From: Devosia yakushimensis
GTDB lineage: Bacteria; Pseudomonadota; Alphaproteobacteria; Rhizobiales; Devosiaceae
DNA length: 64,000 nucleotides
Reading direction: 5' to 3'
Assembly (NCBI RefSeq): GCF_030159855.1
Contig: NZ_BSNG01000002.1
Coordinates: 107,935 to 171,934, forward strand
Shown here: positions 25,822 to 34,420 of the stretch, in pieces
Layout: each line of letters begins with the position of its first letter
How positions within the stretch are numbered: the first letter of the stretch is position 1
Notes under the pieces: generated by a model
What the model saw: the letters and a program-made list of their open reading frames with translations, nothing else
The model's database searches: none
What the model was told of the DNA's origin: nothing
Program-made: the position numbers and the translations under genes

Positions 25822-25869
25822 GCCTTGGCTCCCCTTGAGGTCAGTAAACTAGTCGGCGCCCATTAGTAG

Positions 25870-25888
25870 TACAATAGCGAGGGTTGTA
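25870..25888. promoter_or_regulatory. Possible GntR operator between regulator and M20 gene
   Basis: TACAA (25870-25874) and TTGTA (25884-25888) are inverted with a 9-base gap in the 136-base divergent region. FCD regulators often bind GT-N-AC type dyads. Short, hence tentative. Confidence 0.3.
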
Positions 25889-25957
25889 ATGAGGGTGGAC
25901 AGCGCTGGCGTGGCTGCGCCATGGTCGCGGCCGAATCTGTCTTAATTGGAAATCGCC

Positions 25958-27355
25958 ATGACCAGTGCCAATCTCGATGCCGTTCTCGCCCAGGTCGATG
26001 CCGGGCTCGATGGGAGCCTGGAGCGGCTCAAGGCATTGCTGCGCATCAAATCGATCTCGACCGATCCGGCTTTTGCCCAGGAATGCCAGCGCGCGGCCGA
26101 CTGGATCGTGGGGGAATTGAACGGGCTGGGTTTTGACGCCGCGGCGCGGCCGACGCCGGGGCATCCCGTGGTGGTGGCGCATGGGCCGGATGTGGCGGGC
26201 CCCCATGTATTGTTCTATGCCCATTATGACGTGCAGCCGGTCGATCCGCTCAATCTCTGGCACACCGATCCGTTCGAGCCAGTGCTGAAGGACGATGCGC
26301 AGGGCCGCAAGATCATCGTGGCGCGCGGTGCTTCGGACGACAAGGGCCAGATGATGACCTTTATCGAAGCCTGCCGCGCCTGGCAGGCGGTGACGGGGAG
26401 CTTGCCGGTCAAGGTATCGCTGATGCTCGAGGGCGAGGAAGAAAGCGGCGGCAAGAACCTGCCGCCCTTTATGGAAGCCAACAAGGCCGAGCTGGCGGCG
26501 GCCGATATCGCGCTGGTTTGCGACACCGATATGTGGGACCGCCAGACCCCGTCGATCACCACAATGCTGCGCGGGCTGGTCGCCGACGAGGTGGAAATCA
26601 CTTGTGCCAACAAGGACCTGCATTCGGGCATGTTCGGCAATGCGGCACGCAATCCCAACCAGGTGCTGGCCGAAATCATCGCCAGCCTCCGTGCGCCCGA
26701 TGGCAGCGTGACGCTACCGGGCTTTTATGACGACGTGGCCGAGATTTCGCCCGAACTCAAGGCGCAGTGGGAGGGGCTGGGCTTCGACGAAAAGGCATTT
26801 CTGGGCGAAGCGGGCCTGTCGCTCAAGGCGGGCGAGGCGAACCGCAGCGTGCTCGAAATGCTGTGGTCGCGGCCGACCTGCGAAATCAACGGCATGATCG
26901 GGGGCTATACCGGGGACGGCTTCAAGACCGTCATCCCTGCCAAGGCCAGCGCCAAGATTTCCTTCCGCCTGGTTTCGGGCATGGACCCGGCCAAGATCCG
27001 CGCGGCTTTCCGCCGCCATGTGGAAGAGCGCATTCCGGCCGATTGCTCGGTCAAGTTCACCCCGCATGGCGGCTCGCCTGCCATCACCGTGCCGGCCGAC
27101 GGCAAATATCTGCAGCAGGCGCTGACGGCCCTGTCGGGCGAGTGGAACAAACCCGCCGTAATCACCGGTTCGGGCGGCTCGATCCCGGTGGCGGGCGATT
27201 TCAAGAAAATTCTGGGGCTCGACACCCTGCTGATCGGTTTCGCCCATGTGGACGACGCGATCCATTCGCCCAATGAGAAATATGATCTGGAGAGCTTCCA
27301 CCGCGGGATTCGCGCGTGGGTGCGTGTGCTGGCGGGGTTTGCGGCGGGGAAGTAA
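25958..27355 (+). CDS. M20-family metallopeptidase / dipeptidase
   Basis: 465 aa zinc peptidase (CNDP/DapE-like group). Metal and catalytic motifs are HYDVQPVDP, ARGASDDKGQMMTFIEA, LEGEEESGGKNLPP (general base Glu) and ALVCDTDMWD. The dimerisation domain insert lies between ~190 and 370. There is no signal peptide, so it acts in the cytosol on dipeptides or N-acyl amino acids. ATG 25958 was preferred to an in-frame TTG at 25946. Divergent from the second GntR regulator. Confidence 0.9.
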   Translation: MTSANLDAVLAQVDAGLDGSLERLKALLRIKSISTDPAFAQECQRAADWIVGELNGLGFDAAARPTPGHPVVVAHGPDVAGPHVLFYAHYDVQPVDPLNLWHTDPFEPVLKDDAQGRKIIVARGASDDKGQMMTFIEACRAWQAVTGSLPVKVSLMLEGEEESGGKNLPPFMEANKAELAAADIALVCDTDMWDRQTPSITTMLRGLVADEVEITCANKDLHSGMFGNAARNPNQVLAEIIASLRAPDGSVTLPGFYDDVAEISPELKAQWEGLGFDEKAFLGEAGLSLKAGEANRSVLEMLWSRPTCEINGMIGGYTGDGFKTVIPAKASAKISFRLVSGMDPAKIRAAFRRHVEERIPADCSVKFTPHGGSPAITVPADGKYLQQALTALSGEWNKPAVITGSGGSIPVAGDFKKILGLDTLLIGFAHVDDAIHSPNEKYDLESFHRGIRAWVRVLAGFAAGK

Positions 27356-27362
27356 GCCGGAA

Positions 27363-27438
<76 letters not shown>

Positions 27439-27493
27439 GTTCCGACGGTGCTGATATGGACAATATTGGCGTTCAGGGCAAGGGGGTTCGTTG

Positions 27494-28507
27494 CTAGACC
27501 ATGTGGTGCTCCACCAGGCTCCTGCCGGTGGCGATGGCAGCTTCTGCGACGGGGATGAGCGGGCGGCCGAGGCGGGTGGGCGCGCGGTGGGCGTCGAGGC
27601 GCTTGGGGGTGCCTAGTTCGCTGAGATTGTCGCCGACATCGCGGTCGAACAGGCCGACAATGCGCATGAGCCAATCGGGCAGGGTGCGGGTGGGAATGCG
27701 GCGGTCGGGAAAAGCCGGTTTCAGCAGGCGCCCGAGTTCGGCCATGGAGACGGTAGCGACCGAAGCGATGCAGCGCTCGCCACCAGCCGCGCTGTCAGTC
27801 ATGGCGGCGAGATGGAGCGCGGCGACGTCGCGGACATCGACAATGGACATGGCGAGACCCGGCACGGCGGGCAATTTGCCATCGAGCAGGCGCAGCACCA
27901 TGATCGATGACGTGCCGGGGTCCTCGTCGAGCAGCGGGCCCAGGATCGCGGCGGGATTGATGACGGCAAGGTCGTTACGGCGGCCGGCTCTATCCATCAG
28001 GGTCCAGGCTTCCCGCTCGGCCAGGGTTTTGGAGCGCGGATAGGCGGGCGTGCGCGGGGAATCGAGATTGGTCCAATCGGCCTCGGTCAGGGGTCTCTCA
28101 TAGCTGGCATGGCCATATTGGATGGCGGCGATCGAAGAGGTGAGGACGATGCGCTCGATCTTGGCGGCGAGGGCGGCGGAGACGGCGCGGCGCGTGCCTT
28201 CGACGGCGGGGCGGATCAATTCGTCGGGGTCTTTGGGGGTACGCAGCACGAAGGGGGAGGCGGTATGTTGCAGATAGCGGCAATCCTGCATGGCGGCGTC
28301 CCAACCTTCGTCCGCAAGCAGATCGAGCGCGACGAATTCGAGATTGGTAATGTCGGCTCCGGCCTTAAGCAGCGTCTGGCGAACCTTGTCGGCCTTGTCT
28401 AGACTGCGCAGGCTGCCGCGTACCCGATAGCCGGCGGCGAGCAATTGCAGGGCGATATGGCCGCCCAGAAATCCGGATATGCCAGTCAGAAGGACGCGGT
28501 CGGACAT
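27494..28507 (-). CDS. NAD(P)-dependent aldehyde/dihydroflavonol reductase-like (extended SDR)
   Basis: 337 aa extended short-chain dehydrogenase. The Rossmann motif is VLLTGISGFLGGHIALQLL at the N-terminus. The catalytic Ser-Tyr-x-x-x-Lys region is TSSIAAIQYGHAS followed by AYPRSKTLAEREAW, where Y-x-x-S-K fits the active site. Close relatives reduce aldehydes and ketones such as methylglyoxal or cinnamaldehydes. It is divergent from the TetR gene, with a dyad between them, so the regulator probably represses it. Confidence 0.85.
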   Translation of the reverse strand: MSDRVLLTGISGFLGGHIALQLLAAGYRVRGSLRSLDKADKVRQTLLKAGADITNLEFVALDLLADEGWDAAMQDCRYLQHTASPFVLRTPKDPDELIRPAVEGTRRAVSAALAAKIERIVLTSSIAAIQYGHASYERPLTEADWTNLDSPRTPAYPRSKTLAEREAWTLMDRAGRRNDLAVINPAAILGPLLDEDPGTSSIMVLRLLDGKLPAVPGLAMSIVDVRDVAALHLAAMTDSAAGGERCIASVATVSMAELGRLLKPAFPDRRIPTRTLPDWLMRIVGLFDRDVGDNLSELGTPKRLDAHRAPTRLGRPLIPVAEAAIATGRSLVEHHMV

Positions 28508-28525
28508 TGATCTTCTCCAAAGGAC

Positions 28526-28562
28526 TTGAACGATAGATATGGTAATCGTTCAATTCGTTCAA
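28526..28562. promoter_or_regulatory. TetR-type operator between reductase and regulator
   Basis: TTGAACGAT (28526-28534) and ATCGTTCAA (28545-28553) form a perfect 9-bp inverted repeat with a 10-base centre. A third CGTTCAA half-site follows at 28556-28562. It lies in the 69-base divergent gap, 18 bases before the reductase start, ideal for autorepression and repression of the reductase. Confidence 0.75.
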
Positions 28563-28576
28563 GTGTGGACCGCAAA

Positions 28577-29128
28577 ATGAGTGCGCCCCTGTCGGATCGT
28601 AGTGCCGAAAAACGGCAGCGCATGCTGGCGGCGGCGCGGGATCTATTCCTGCGCAACGGGTTGCGGGGCACCACGATGGAGGCCATTGCGCGCCAGGCGC
28701 ATGTGGCCAAGCCCACGCTTTATGCCCAATTTGCTGACAAGGATGCGGTGTTCAACGCCATCATCGAGACCATGGTGGGGGATATCCATCGGGTCATCGA
28801 TGCGGGGCTGGCCAGCGAAGGGCCGGTGGCGGTCCGGGTCGGGCGGGCGCTGGCGGACAAATATGGCATGATGCTGGATCTGCTGGATGGGTCGCCGCAT
28901 GCCGATGAAATCTATACCGAGCAGGCGCGGCAGCCGGCGCATTACCAGGCGCTGGACCGGGCGGTGGAGGATAAGTTTACCGCAGTGCTGGGCGAGGCGG
29001 GGATGGAGCAGCCGCGGGAGCTCGCACGGCTGGTGATTGCGGCGGCGGCGGGGATTGGCCGGAGTTACCGGGACAAGGCGGGGCTAAGGGCGGCGATTAT
29101 GGTGCTGTGTGAGCGGGTGATTTTGTAG
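28577..29128 (+). CDS. TetR-family transcriptional regulator
   Basis: 183 aa. Helix-turn-helix at ~15-55 (AARDLFLRNGLRGTTMEAIA, RQAHVAKPTLYAQFADKDAV), the usual TetR N-domain; the C-terminal ligand-binding part is all helical. The start at 28577 (MSAPLSDRS) is preferred because the longer frame from 28526 would begin inside the operator dyad. Probable repressor of the divergent reductase, induced by a reactive or aromatic aldehyde (inference). Confidence 0.88.
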   Translation: MSAPLSDRSAEKRQRMLAAARDLFLRNGLRGTTMEAIARQAHVAKPTLYAQFADKDAVFNAIIETMVGDIHRVIDAGLASEGPVAVRVGRALADKYGMMLDLLDGSPHADEIYTEQARQPAHYQALDRAVEDKFTAVLGEAGMEQPRELARLVIAAAAGIGRSYRDKAGLRAAIMVLCERVIL

Positions 29129-29165
29129 GGGGCGGGTGACTGCCCGGGATTGGGGCTCCCATCAC

Positions 29166-29186
29166 CCTCCCCCTATCAGAGGGAGG
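29166..29186. repeat. CCTCCC/GGGAGG intergenic hairpin
   Basis: CCTCCC and GGGAGG flank a 9-base loop between the convergent TetR and SIP genes. The adjacent GATTGGGGCT is shared with the hairpin region near 18.76 kb. It probably acts as a two-way transcription barrier. Confidence 0.4.
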
Positions 29187-29204
29187 TTCGATGGGGTTAT
29201 CCCC

Positions 29205-30011
29205 TCAATGCGGCTCGTGGGCGTCGGCCACGCCGAGAAGCCAATAGCCGGCGGCCTTGACCCATTCGGGATTGAAGCCACGTTCGCCGGTGAGATGAGC
29301 GCGCACGGCTTTGCTCATGCCGCTTTCCCCGGCGATATAGGCGTAGGCGTCGCCGGGCGGAAAATCGATGCTGGCGATGGTATCGAGAATGAGGCTGGCC
29401 GTGCCGGCGGGGCGGCCCTTGCGATGCACGTAATGCAGCACGAGATCGGCCTGGGTCTCGAAATGCTGCTCCTCGGCAGCATTTTCGACTTCGATGACGG
29501 CGACGATGCTGGCGCCGGCGGGCAGTTCCTCGATGCGCCGGCCGATGGCGGGCAGGGCGGTTTCGTCGCCAGCCAGCAGGTACCAGTCAAAGGCGGCAGG
29601 AATGACCAGGGAGCCGCGCGGGCCACCGATGACCAGGGTGTCGCCCACCTTGGCGCCGGCGGCCCAGCTGGAGGCAGGGCCATCGCCATGCAGCACGAAA
29701 TCGAGGTCGAGCGTGCCGGCGGCGGCGTCGAAATAGCGCGGGGTATAGTCGCGCATTTCGGGTTTCTGGCCGGCGGGGAATTCGGCGCCATTGGGGCCGA
29801 TGGGGGCGAGCATGGGAGCGACGCCCGCAGGAAAGAAAAAGGCCTTGATGTGATCGGCATGGCCGAGCGAGGCGAAGCCTTCCATGTCGCCCTTGAGGCT
29901 GATCCGGCGCATCAGCGGGGTGATGTCGGTGATCGCGACGACATCGAGCAGGCGCAGGCGGGTTTCGTGCCGCACACGTTGCGGGGCGCGGGCATCGGTG
30001 AGGCTGGACAT
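29205..30011 (-). CDS. Siderophore-interacting protein (FAD-linked ferric-siderophore reductase)
   Basis: 268 aa ViuB-like flavoreductase. The FAD-binding motif is MRDYTPRYFDAAAGTLDLDF, preceded by ITPLMRRISLKGDMEGF. The SIP C-terminal domain includes YLLAGDETALPAIGRRIEEL and AYIAGESGMSKAVRAHLTGE for NAD(P)H binding. It releases iron from imported ferric siderophores in the cytosol. It stands alone; upstream is an AT-rich TTTAT-GA-ATAAA element at ~30020 that could be a metal-regulator site. Confidence 0.9.
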   Translation of the reverse strand: MSSLTDARAPQRVRHETRLRLLDVVAITDITPLMRRISLKGDMEGFASLGHADHIKAFFFPAGVAPMLAPIGPNGAEFPAGQKPEMRDYTPRYFDAAAGTLDLDFVLHGDGPASSWAAGAKVGDTLVIGGPRGSLVIPAAFDWYLLAGDETALPAIGRRIEELPAGASIVAVIEVENAAEEQHFETQADLVLHYVHRKGRPAGTASLILDTIASIDFPPGDAYAYIAGESGMSKAVRAHLTGERGFNPEWVKAAGYWLLGVADAHEPH

Positions 30012-30196
30012 GGTGAGCTCTTATTTATGAATAAACTAGTCAGGATTTAGGGCAAGCGGCGGCGGCGATCAACCCCAAGCCGTTATGGGCGGCCGGATGG
30101 CGGCGCGGCGCTTTCGCGCGTAAAACTGCGGAGTGCCATTGTCCGCCCGGTCTGGCGCCCTATCTTTGGACATCCCATAAAAGCAAGGTTTTGCAG

Positions 30197-31165
30197 ATGC
30201 GTAGCGTGGTTTTCGAAAAATATGGCGTGCCCGAACAGGTGCTCAAGGTCGCGCAGCGGGAGAAGCCCGTGCCGGGTCCCGGACAGGTGCTGGTGCGCAT
30301 GCTGCTCTCGCCCATTCACAATCACGATTTGATGACCGTGGCTGGGCTTTACGGCGTCAAGCCGCCGCTGCCGGCCGTGGGCGGCACCGAGGCGGTCGGC
30401 GTGGTCGAAGCGCTGGGCGAAGGGGTGAGCCATCTCAAACCGGGTCAGCGCGTGGCCGGCGGCGCGAACCAGACCTGGGCGGATTATTACCTGGCCGAGG
30501 CGGCACGGGTGGTGCCGGTGCCCGATGGGGTGAGTGACGAAACGGCGTGCCAGCTGGTCTCCATGCCGCTCAGCGCCAAGATGATCATCGCCGATCTGGG
30601 CATCAAACCGGGGCAATGGATGGTGCAGAATGCTGGCAATGGCGCGGTGGGGAAGCTGGTGGCGCGGTTTGCCGCCGAACAGGGCATTCATGTCGTGAGT
30701 CTGGTGCGGCGTGACGAGACGGTGGATGAGCTCAAGGCGCTGGGGATCGGGAACGTGGTTTCGACCGGCAGCGAAGGCTGGCAGGAGCGGGTCGCGGGGC
30801 TGACCGGTGGCGCCGCCATTGTGCGGGGACTGGATTCGCTGGGCGGCGATGGCCCCGAACATTTGTTTGAGGTCATGGCCGATGGGAGCGAACTGGTCAA
30901 TTTCGGCGCCATGACGGGCCGGCCGCTGCGGATCACGCCGGGCTCGCTCCTGTTCCGGCAGATGAAGGTGCGCGGTTTCTGGGGCATGAAACCCAATCTG
31001 CCCGCCGCCGATATCGGGCGGATGCTGGGCGAATTGGTGAGCCTGGCCGCCCAGGCGGAGCTGGACCTGCCCGTCGATGGCGTGTTCGAGCTCGAACAGA
31101 TTGCCGAAGCGGTCAAGGCCAGCGATGAGCCGGGACGCAAGGGCAAGGTGGTGTTGCGCGGATAA
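30197..31165 (+). CDS. Zinc-free MDR oxidoreductase (quinone/enoyl reductase-like)
   Basis: 322 aa medium-chain dehydrogenase/reductase. GroES-like N-domain (VLVRMLLSPIHNHDLMTVAG), then a Rossmann region with MVQNAGNGAVGKLVARFAAEQ. The structural and catalytic zinc cysteines of alcohol dehydrogenases are missing, so a quinone or trans-2-enoyl-thioester reductase of the Etr1 type fits better. ATG 30197 was chosen over a TTG six bases earlier. Monocistronic; a repeat element follows it. Confidence 0.85.
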   Translation: MRSVVFEKYGVPEQVLKVAQREKPVPGPGQVLVRMLLSPIHNHDLMTVAGLYGVKPPLPAVGGTEAVGVVEALGEGVSHLKPGQRVAGGANQTWADYYLAEAARVVPVPDGVSDETACQLVSMPLSAKMIIADLGIKPGQWMVQNAGNGAVGKLVARFAAEQGIHVVSLVRRDETVDELKALGIGNVVSTGSEGWQERVAGLTGGAAIVRGLDSLGGDGPEHLFEVMADGSELVNFGAMTGRPLRITPGSLLFRQMKVRGFWGMKPNLPAADIGRMLGELVSLAAQAELDLPVDGVFELEQIAEAVKASDEPGRKGKVVLRG

Positions 31166-31212
31166 GGGGCGAGGCACCCGTTCGCGGTCGCCTGATATCC
31201 AATCAACCACCA

Positions 31213-31290
31213 CGTCATTCCCGCGAAGGCGGGAATCCACTCTTTGGAAGGCCAAAAGGAAGAATGGATTCCCGCTTTCGCGGGAATGAC
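31213..31290. repeat. Paired-hairpin intergenic repeat (copy 1)
   Basis: Two opposed units (GTCATTCCCGCGAAGGCGGG near 31214 and GGATTCCCGCTTTCGCGGGA near 31266) are each a hairpin and are reverse complements of each other across a ~25-base centre. The element has the same design as copy 2 at 62947-63029, which marks a dispersed REP/MITE-like family. It lies between convergent genes. Confidence 0.75.
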
Positions 31291-31302
31291 TCCGGGGGAA
31301 AT

Positions 31303-32208
31303 CTATTCAACCGTCAGCGGCTTGTATTCTGCGCTGAGGTTGAACCTGGCGAGCAGTTCCATCAGCCCCGCCATGTCGTCGGTCGGGGCCACCAGGCTCT
31401 CCAGCGAGACCGGTGCGTCGATGGGCGTGATTTCGAAGTGGTAGAGACCGTCCGGCCTGGGGAAAGTATTGACGAAGCGGGCCAGGACCGCCTTGGAGGG
31501 GGCGTCGATCTGGTCCTCGGGCCGGGCGTCGATCAGGGCGATGACGGCCTTCTGGGCGGCGGCGATGAGGGGGCGAGGGTCCTCCTCATAGGGCAGGCTG
31601 CTCAGCAGGATGGGGGCAGCTACGGCAGTGAAGAGGCCGCGATTGTCGAGCGTCAGGGTGAGCTTTTCGACATTGCCGCGGGCGTAATCGGTGGGCTCCT
31701 CGATGGCGGCAGGCATGTCGCGCACCTCGCTCAGCTCGGCCTGGAACACGGCGCTGCCAACCGTGGGCATGCGCATGCTGAGATCGTCGAGGTGGAAATC
31801 GCCGCTCGTGGCATCCCAGCGATAGGCCAGGTTCAGCTCGAAGGGGACCTGCTGCATCTCCATGATGTAGGTATTGAGGGGGCTATCGATATCGGGCGAG
31901 GAGCGGACGCCGGCAATGTTCAGCTTGAGCTGGGCGGGCCGGGTATTGCCGGCTACGGCGCCGAACAGGTCATCGGCTTCGAGCGTGACCTTGCCGATGG
32001 CAAAGCGCGAATAGGAGCTGCCGAAATAGACATTGCTGATGGCGCAGCCGGTGGCGGTGTCCTCGATCTCGCTTTGCGCGTCACGGTTCAGGATGCCCAG
32101 ATTGTCAAAGAGGCTGGTGCAATCGGTGGGGACGGGCTCGCTCGTCTGATCCTGCGCAAAGGCGGGGGTGGCGAGCAAGGCCAGCAGCAGCGGGGCGGCA
32201 AAACGCAT
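31303..32208 (-). CDS. Secreted protein of unknown function
   Basis: 301 aa with a Sec signal peptide (MRFAAPLLLALLATPAFA, then QDQTSE). The mature protein is acidic and beta-rich by appearance, with two cysteines close to each end of an N-terminal stretch (TDCTSLF and TGCAISN). I do not recognise the family. It is 22 bases downstream of the SAF-domain oxidoreductase on the same strand and may be co-transcribed. Confidence 0.75.
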   Translation of the reverse strand: MRFAAPLLLALLATPAFAQDQTSEPVPTDCTSLFDNLGILNRDAQSEIEDTATGCAISNVYFGSSYSRFAIGKVTLEADDLFGAVAGNTRPAQLKLNIAGVRSSPDIDSPLNTYIMEMQQVPFELNLAYRWDATSGDFHLDDLSMRMPTVGSAVFQAELSEVRDMPAAIEEPTDYARGNVEKLTLTLDNRGLFTAVAAPILLSSLPYEEDPRPLIAAAQKAVIALIDARPEDQIDAPSKAVLARFVNTFPRPDGLYHFEITPIDAPVSLESLVAPTDDMAGLMELLARFNLSAEYKPLTVE

Positions 32209-32230
32209 CGGAAACTCCAGTCAGACGGGA

Positions 32231-33547
32231 TCAGATCAGGCCCAGCATCTTGTTCTGCAACTGGCGCAGGGCAAAGAGGCGGGTCGAGGTATCGGGCTGG
32301 CTATTGGCCGTGGTGAGCAGCGCGCCCTTTTTGACCGGCGCGGTGACCTTGCCGCCTTCGAGCAGACCCACCGGCACGGCGCCTGCGGCCCGGCCTTCGG
32401 TCACGGTCATGGTGAAGGAGCGGTAGCAGGTTTCCCCGATGGCATCATAGGTTTCCCCCGGCAGCAGATCGCGCTTGGCGACGGCGCAGACTTCGGCGAC
32501 GGGCCGGGGCAGGGGCACCATGTCAGGCTTGCCGTGAAGCATGATGCGCGCGGCGGTGAGCGGGACTTCAAGGCTCGTCAGGTGATAGGGGCGGAAGAAG
32601 GCGTAATAGGGCCCGTGGCCGATATGGAGATCGTCCATGCGCTCGATGATGCGGGGATGCTCGGGCTTGACGATGACGAAGACGCCGGGGGCGACGCCCT
32701 TGCCAACGGTGAAATCGACAACGCCCATTTTATTGAGAATGCCGCCATCGGCCTTGGGGATCAGGACCTTGGCCATGTCGTCGCGGTCGGTGGCCGGGCC
32801 ATGCATGCCCGGCACATCGGGAACGAGGCCGGTGGCATTGGCGATGGCGCACATCTCGACCATGGTTTTGCTGCCATCGACGAATTCGACCAGCATGCGC
32901 GGGTTCATGTTCCGCCGCTCGGCTTCCTCGCGATAGTCGTCGGGGACGGCATCATGCTTGAGCGGATTGTTCTTGCCCTTGCCGGCGGCAACGATGGGCA
33001 GGCCCAAAGCGGAGACGAATTCGATCAGTTCCATGCAGGAGCTGGGCTCGTCGCCGGCGCCGACCGAATAGACGACGCCGAGCCGGTCGGCCTGGGCCTT
33101 GAGATAGGGGCCGATGGTGACGTCGGCTTCCACATTCATCATCACCAGATGCTTGCCATGCTCCATGGCCAGCAAGTCATAATCGGCGGCGACGCCCGGC
33201 TTGCCGGTGGCGTCGATCACCACATCGATATTGGGCGTGGTGACCAGGGTTTCGGCCGAAGTGATGGCGATCTTGCCCGCTTCGATGGCGGCGGTGGCCG
33301 CGGCGGGACTATCGGCGGTCTTGCCCTTGGAGTCTTGGCCATAGGCGATGGTCATGGCGTGGAGCGCGGTATGAGGGCGGCGGGTGGCGATAGCAGCCAT
33401 CTCGATGCCCTGCATCAGGCTCATCTGGGTCACGAGATCGGTGCCCATTTCGCCCGAGCCGATGACGCCGACACGGATCGGCTTGCCGGTTTCAGCGCGG
33501 GCGGCGAGGTCGCGGGCCAAGCCGGTAAGGGCGATATTGGTGGTCAT
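32231..33547 (-). CDS. NAD(P)-binding oxidoreductase with C-terminal SAF domain (COG4091-like)
   Basis: 438 aa homoserine-dehydrogenase-like protein. The N-terminal Rossmann fold is PIRVGVIGSGEMGTDLVTQM. The middle contains NVEADVTIGPYLKAQADRLG and VYSVGAGDEPSSCMELIEF. The C-terminal ~85 residues contain a SAF-type segment (CAVAKRDLLPGETYDAIG). The class is often found in sugar-alcohol or acid-sugar clusters, but the reaction is not fixed from sequence. It is divergent from the chemotaxis operon by 176 bases. Confidence 0.82.
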   Translation of the reverse strand: MTTNIALTGLARDLAARAETGKPIRVGVIGSGEMGTDLVTQMSLMQGIEMAAIATRRPHTALHAMTIAYGQDSKGKTADSPAAATAAIEAGKIAITSAETLVTTPNIDVVIDATGKPGVAADYDLLAMEHGKHLVMMNVEADVTIGPYLKAQADRLGVVYSVGAGDEPSSCMELIEFVSALGLPIVAAGKGKNNPLKHDAVPDDYREEAERRNMNPRMLVEFVDGSKTMVEMCAIANATGLVPDVPGMHGPATDRDDMAKVLIPKADGGILNKMGVVDFTVGKGVAPGVFVIVKPEHPRIIERMDDLHIGHGPYYAFFRPYHLTSLEVPLTAARIMLHGKPDMVPLPRPVAEVCAVAKRDLLPGETYDAIGETCYRSFTMTVTEGRAAGAVPVGLLEGGKVTAPVKKGALLTTANSQPDTSTRLFALRQLQNKMLGLI

Positions 33548-33723
33548 GGCAGTTCCAGAACAGGTTTACCCGATGGGTTATCCCCGTCTTTGCCTGTCCC
33601 GCAAGGGCATCAATGCCGCATTGCGCCAGAAACGCCCGTAACACGGCGATCCGCTTAGCACTTCTTAAACCGTTGCAAGGGAGACTGCGCATCGGAGAAC
33701 TACTCCGGGGGCAGTCAATCATC

Positions 33724-34014
33724 ATGGTCAGCAAGGCCGAGAAAACCGTCGCTTTGCCAGCGGTCGTGGATCTGGATTCGCTCGATGCGATCCGGGACGG
33801 CCTGCTCGATGTCATCGAGGATGGCCCGGTTGCCGTCGCAGCGGACGGCGTGCAGCGGGTCTCCACCAATGCATTATTCATGCTGCTCAGCGCCGCCGGG
33901 ACCGCCCAGCGCAATAATTATGATTTTGCCATTTTGCAGCCGAGCGCGGCCATGACCGCAGCGATCGAGCGCCTGGGTCTTGCGACCCAGTTCGAGGGGA
34001 TGATGAGACAATGA
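33724..34014 (+). CDS. STAS-domain protein, CheS-like
   Basis: 96 aa single STAS domain: VVDLDSLDAIRDGLLDVIED, then ADGVQRVSTNALFMLLSAAG, where the Ser-Thr pair marks the usual STAS phospho-site region. In Sinorhizobium meliloti a protein of nearly equal length (CheS) sits directly before cheY1 and helps CheA drain phosphate through CheY1. Here the order and the four-base overlap with cheY1 are the same, so a CheS role is inferred. ATG 33724 was chosen; an upstream frame from 33613 has no ribosome site. A small hairpin (CGGAG-AACTA-CTCCG) precedes it. Confidence 0.75.
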   Translation: MVSKAEKTVALPAVVDLDSLDAIRDGLLDVIEDGPVAVAADGVQRVSTNALFMLLSAAGTAQRNNYDFAILQPSAAMTAAIERLGLATQFEGMMRQ

Positions 34015-34379
34015 CCACTTTGCGGGTTCTGACGGTCGACGATTCGCGCACGATTCTCGCCATGCTGCACCATACGCTCTCCAATGCGGGCTTCGAGGTT
34101 TTGCAGGCCGAGGACGGCAAGCAGGGGCTCGACATGCTCAAGAGCGGGGAGTTCGACGTGGTGATCACCGATATCAACATGCCGGTGATGGATGGCATCG
34201 AATTTATCCGCCATGTGCGGGCCACCGGCCAGCACCAGAGCCTGCCCATTCTGATCCTCACCACCGAAACCAGCCAGGACAAGCGCGATCAGGGCAAGGC
34301 CGCTGGCGGCACGGGCTGGATCGTCAAGCCGTTCGACCCCGAAAAGCTGATCAGCGTCATCCATCGCGTCGTCCACTAA
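34011..34379 (+). CDS. cheY1: CheY-type response regulator 1
   Basis: 122 aa single receiver domain. The phospho-acceptor is Asp54 in VVITDINMPVMDG, the acidic pair is in LTVDDSRT, and the switch Thr and Lys are in ILTTETSQDK and GWIVKPFDPEK. It is coupled to the STAS gene by ATGA and lies 41 bases before cheA. By analogy with two-CheY rhizobia it is the likely phosphate sink, with cheY2 (46582) the motor regulator; that division is inference. Confidence 0.9.
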   Translation: MTTLRVLTVDDSRTILAMLHHTLSNAGFEVLQAEDGKQGLDMLKSGEFDVVITDINMPVMDGIEFIRHVRATGQHQSLPILILTTETSQDKRDQGKAAGGTGWIVKPFDPEKLISVIHRVVH

Positions 34380-34394
34380 AGTTTTTTAGCCGAG

Positions 34395-34408
34395 AACCCA
34401 GAAGGGTT
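34395..34408 (+). promoter_or_regulatory. AGAA-loop leader hairpin before cheA
   Basis: AACCC-AGAA-GGGTT is a perfect 5-bp stem ending 12 bases before the cheA ATG. It belongs to a series of seven such hairpins in this locus. Confidence 0.6.
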
Positions 34409-34420
34409 GAATAAGCGCAG

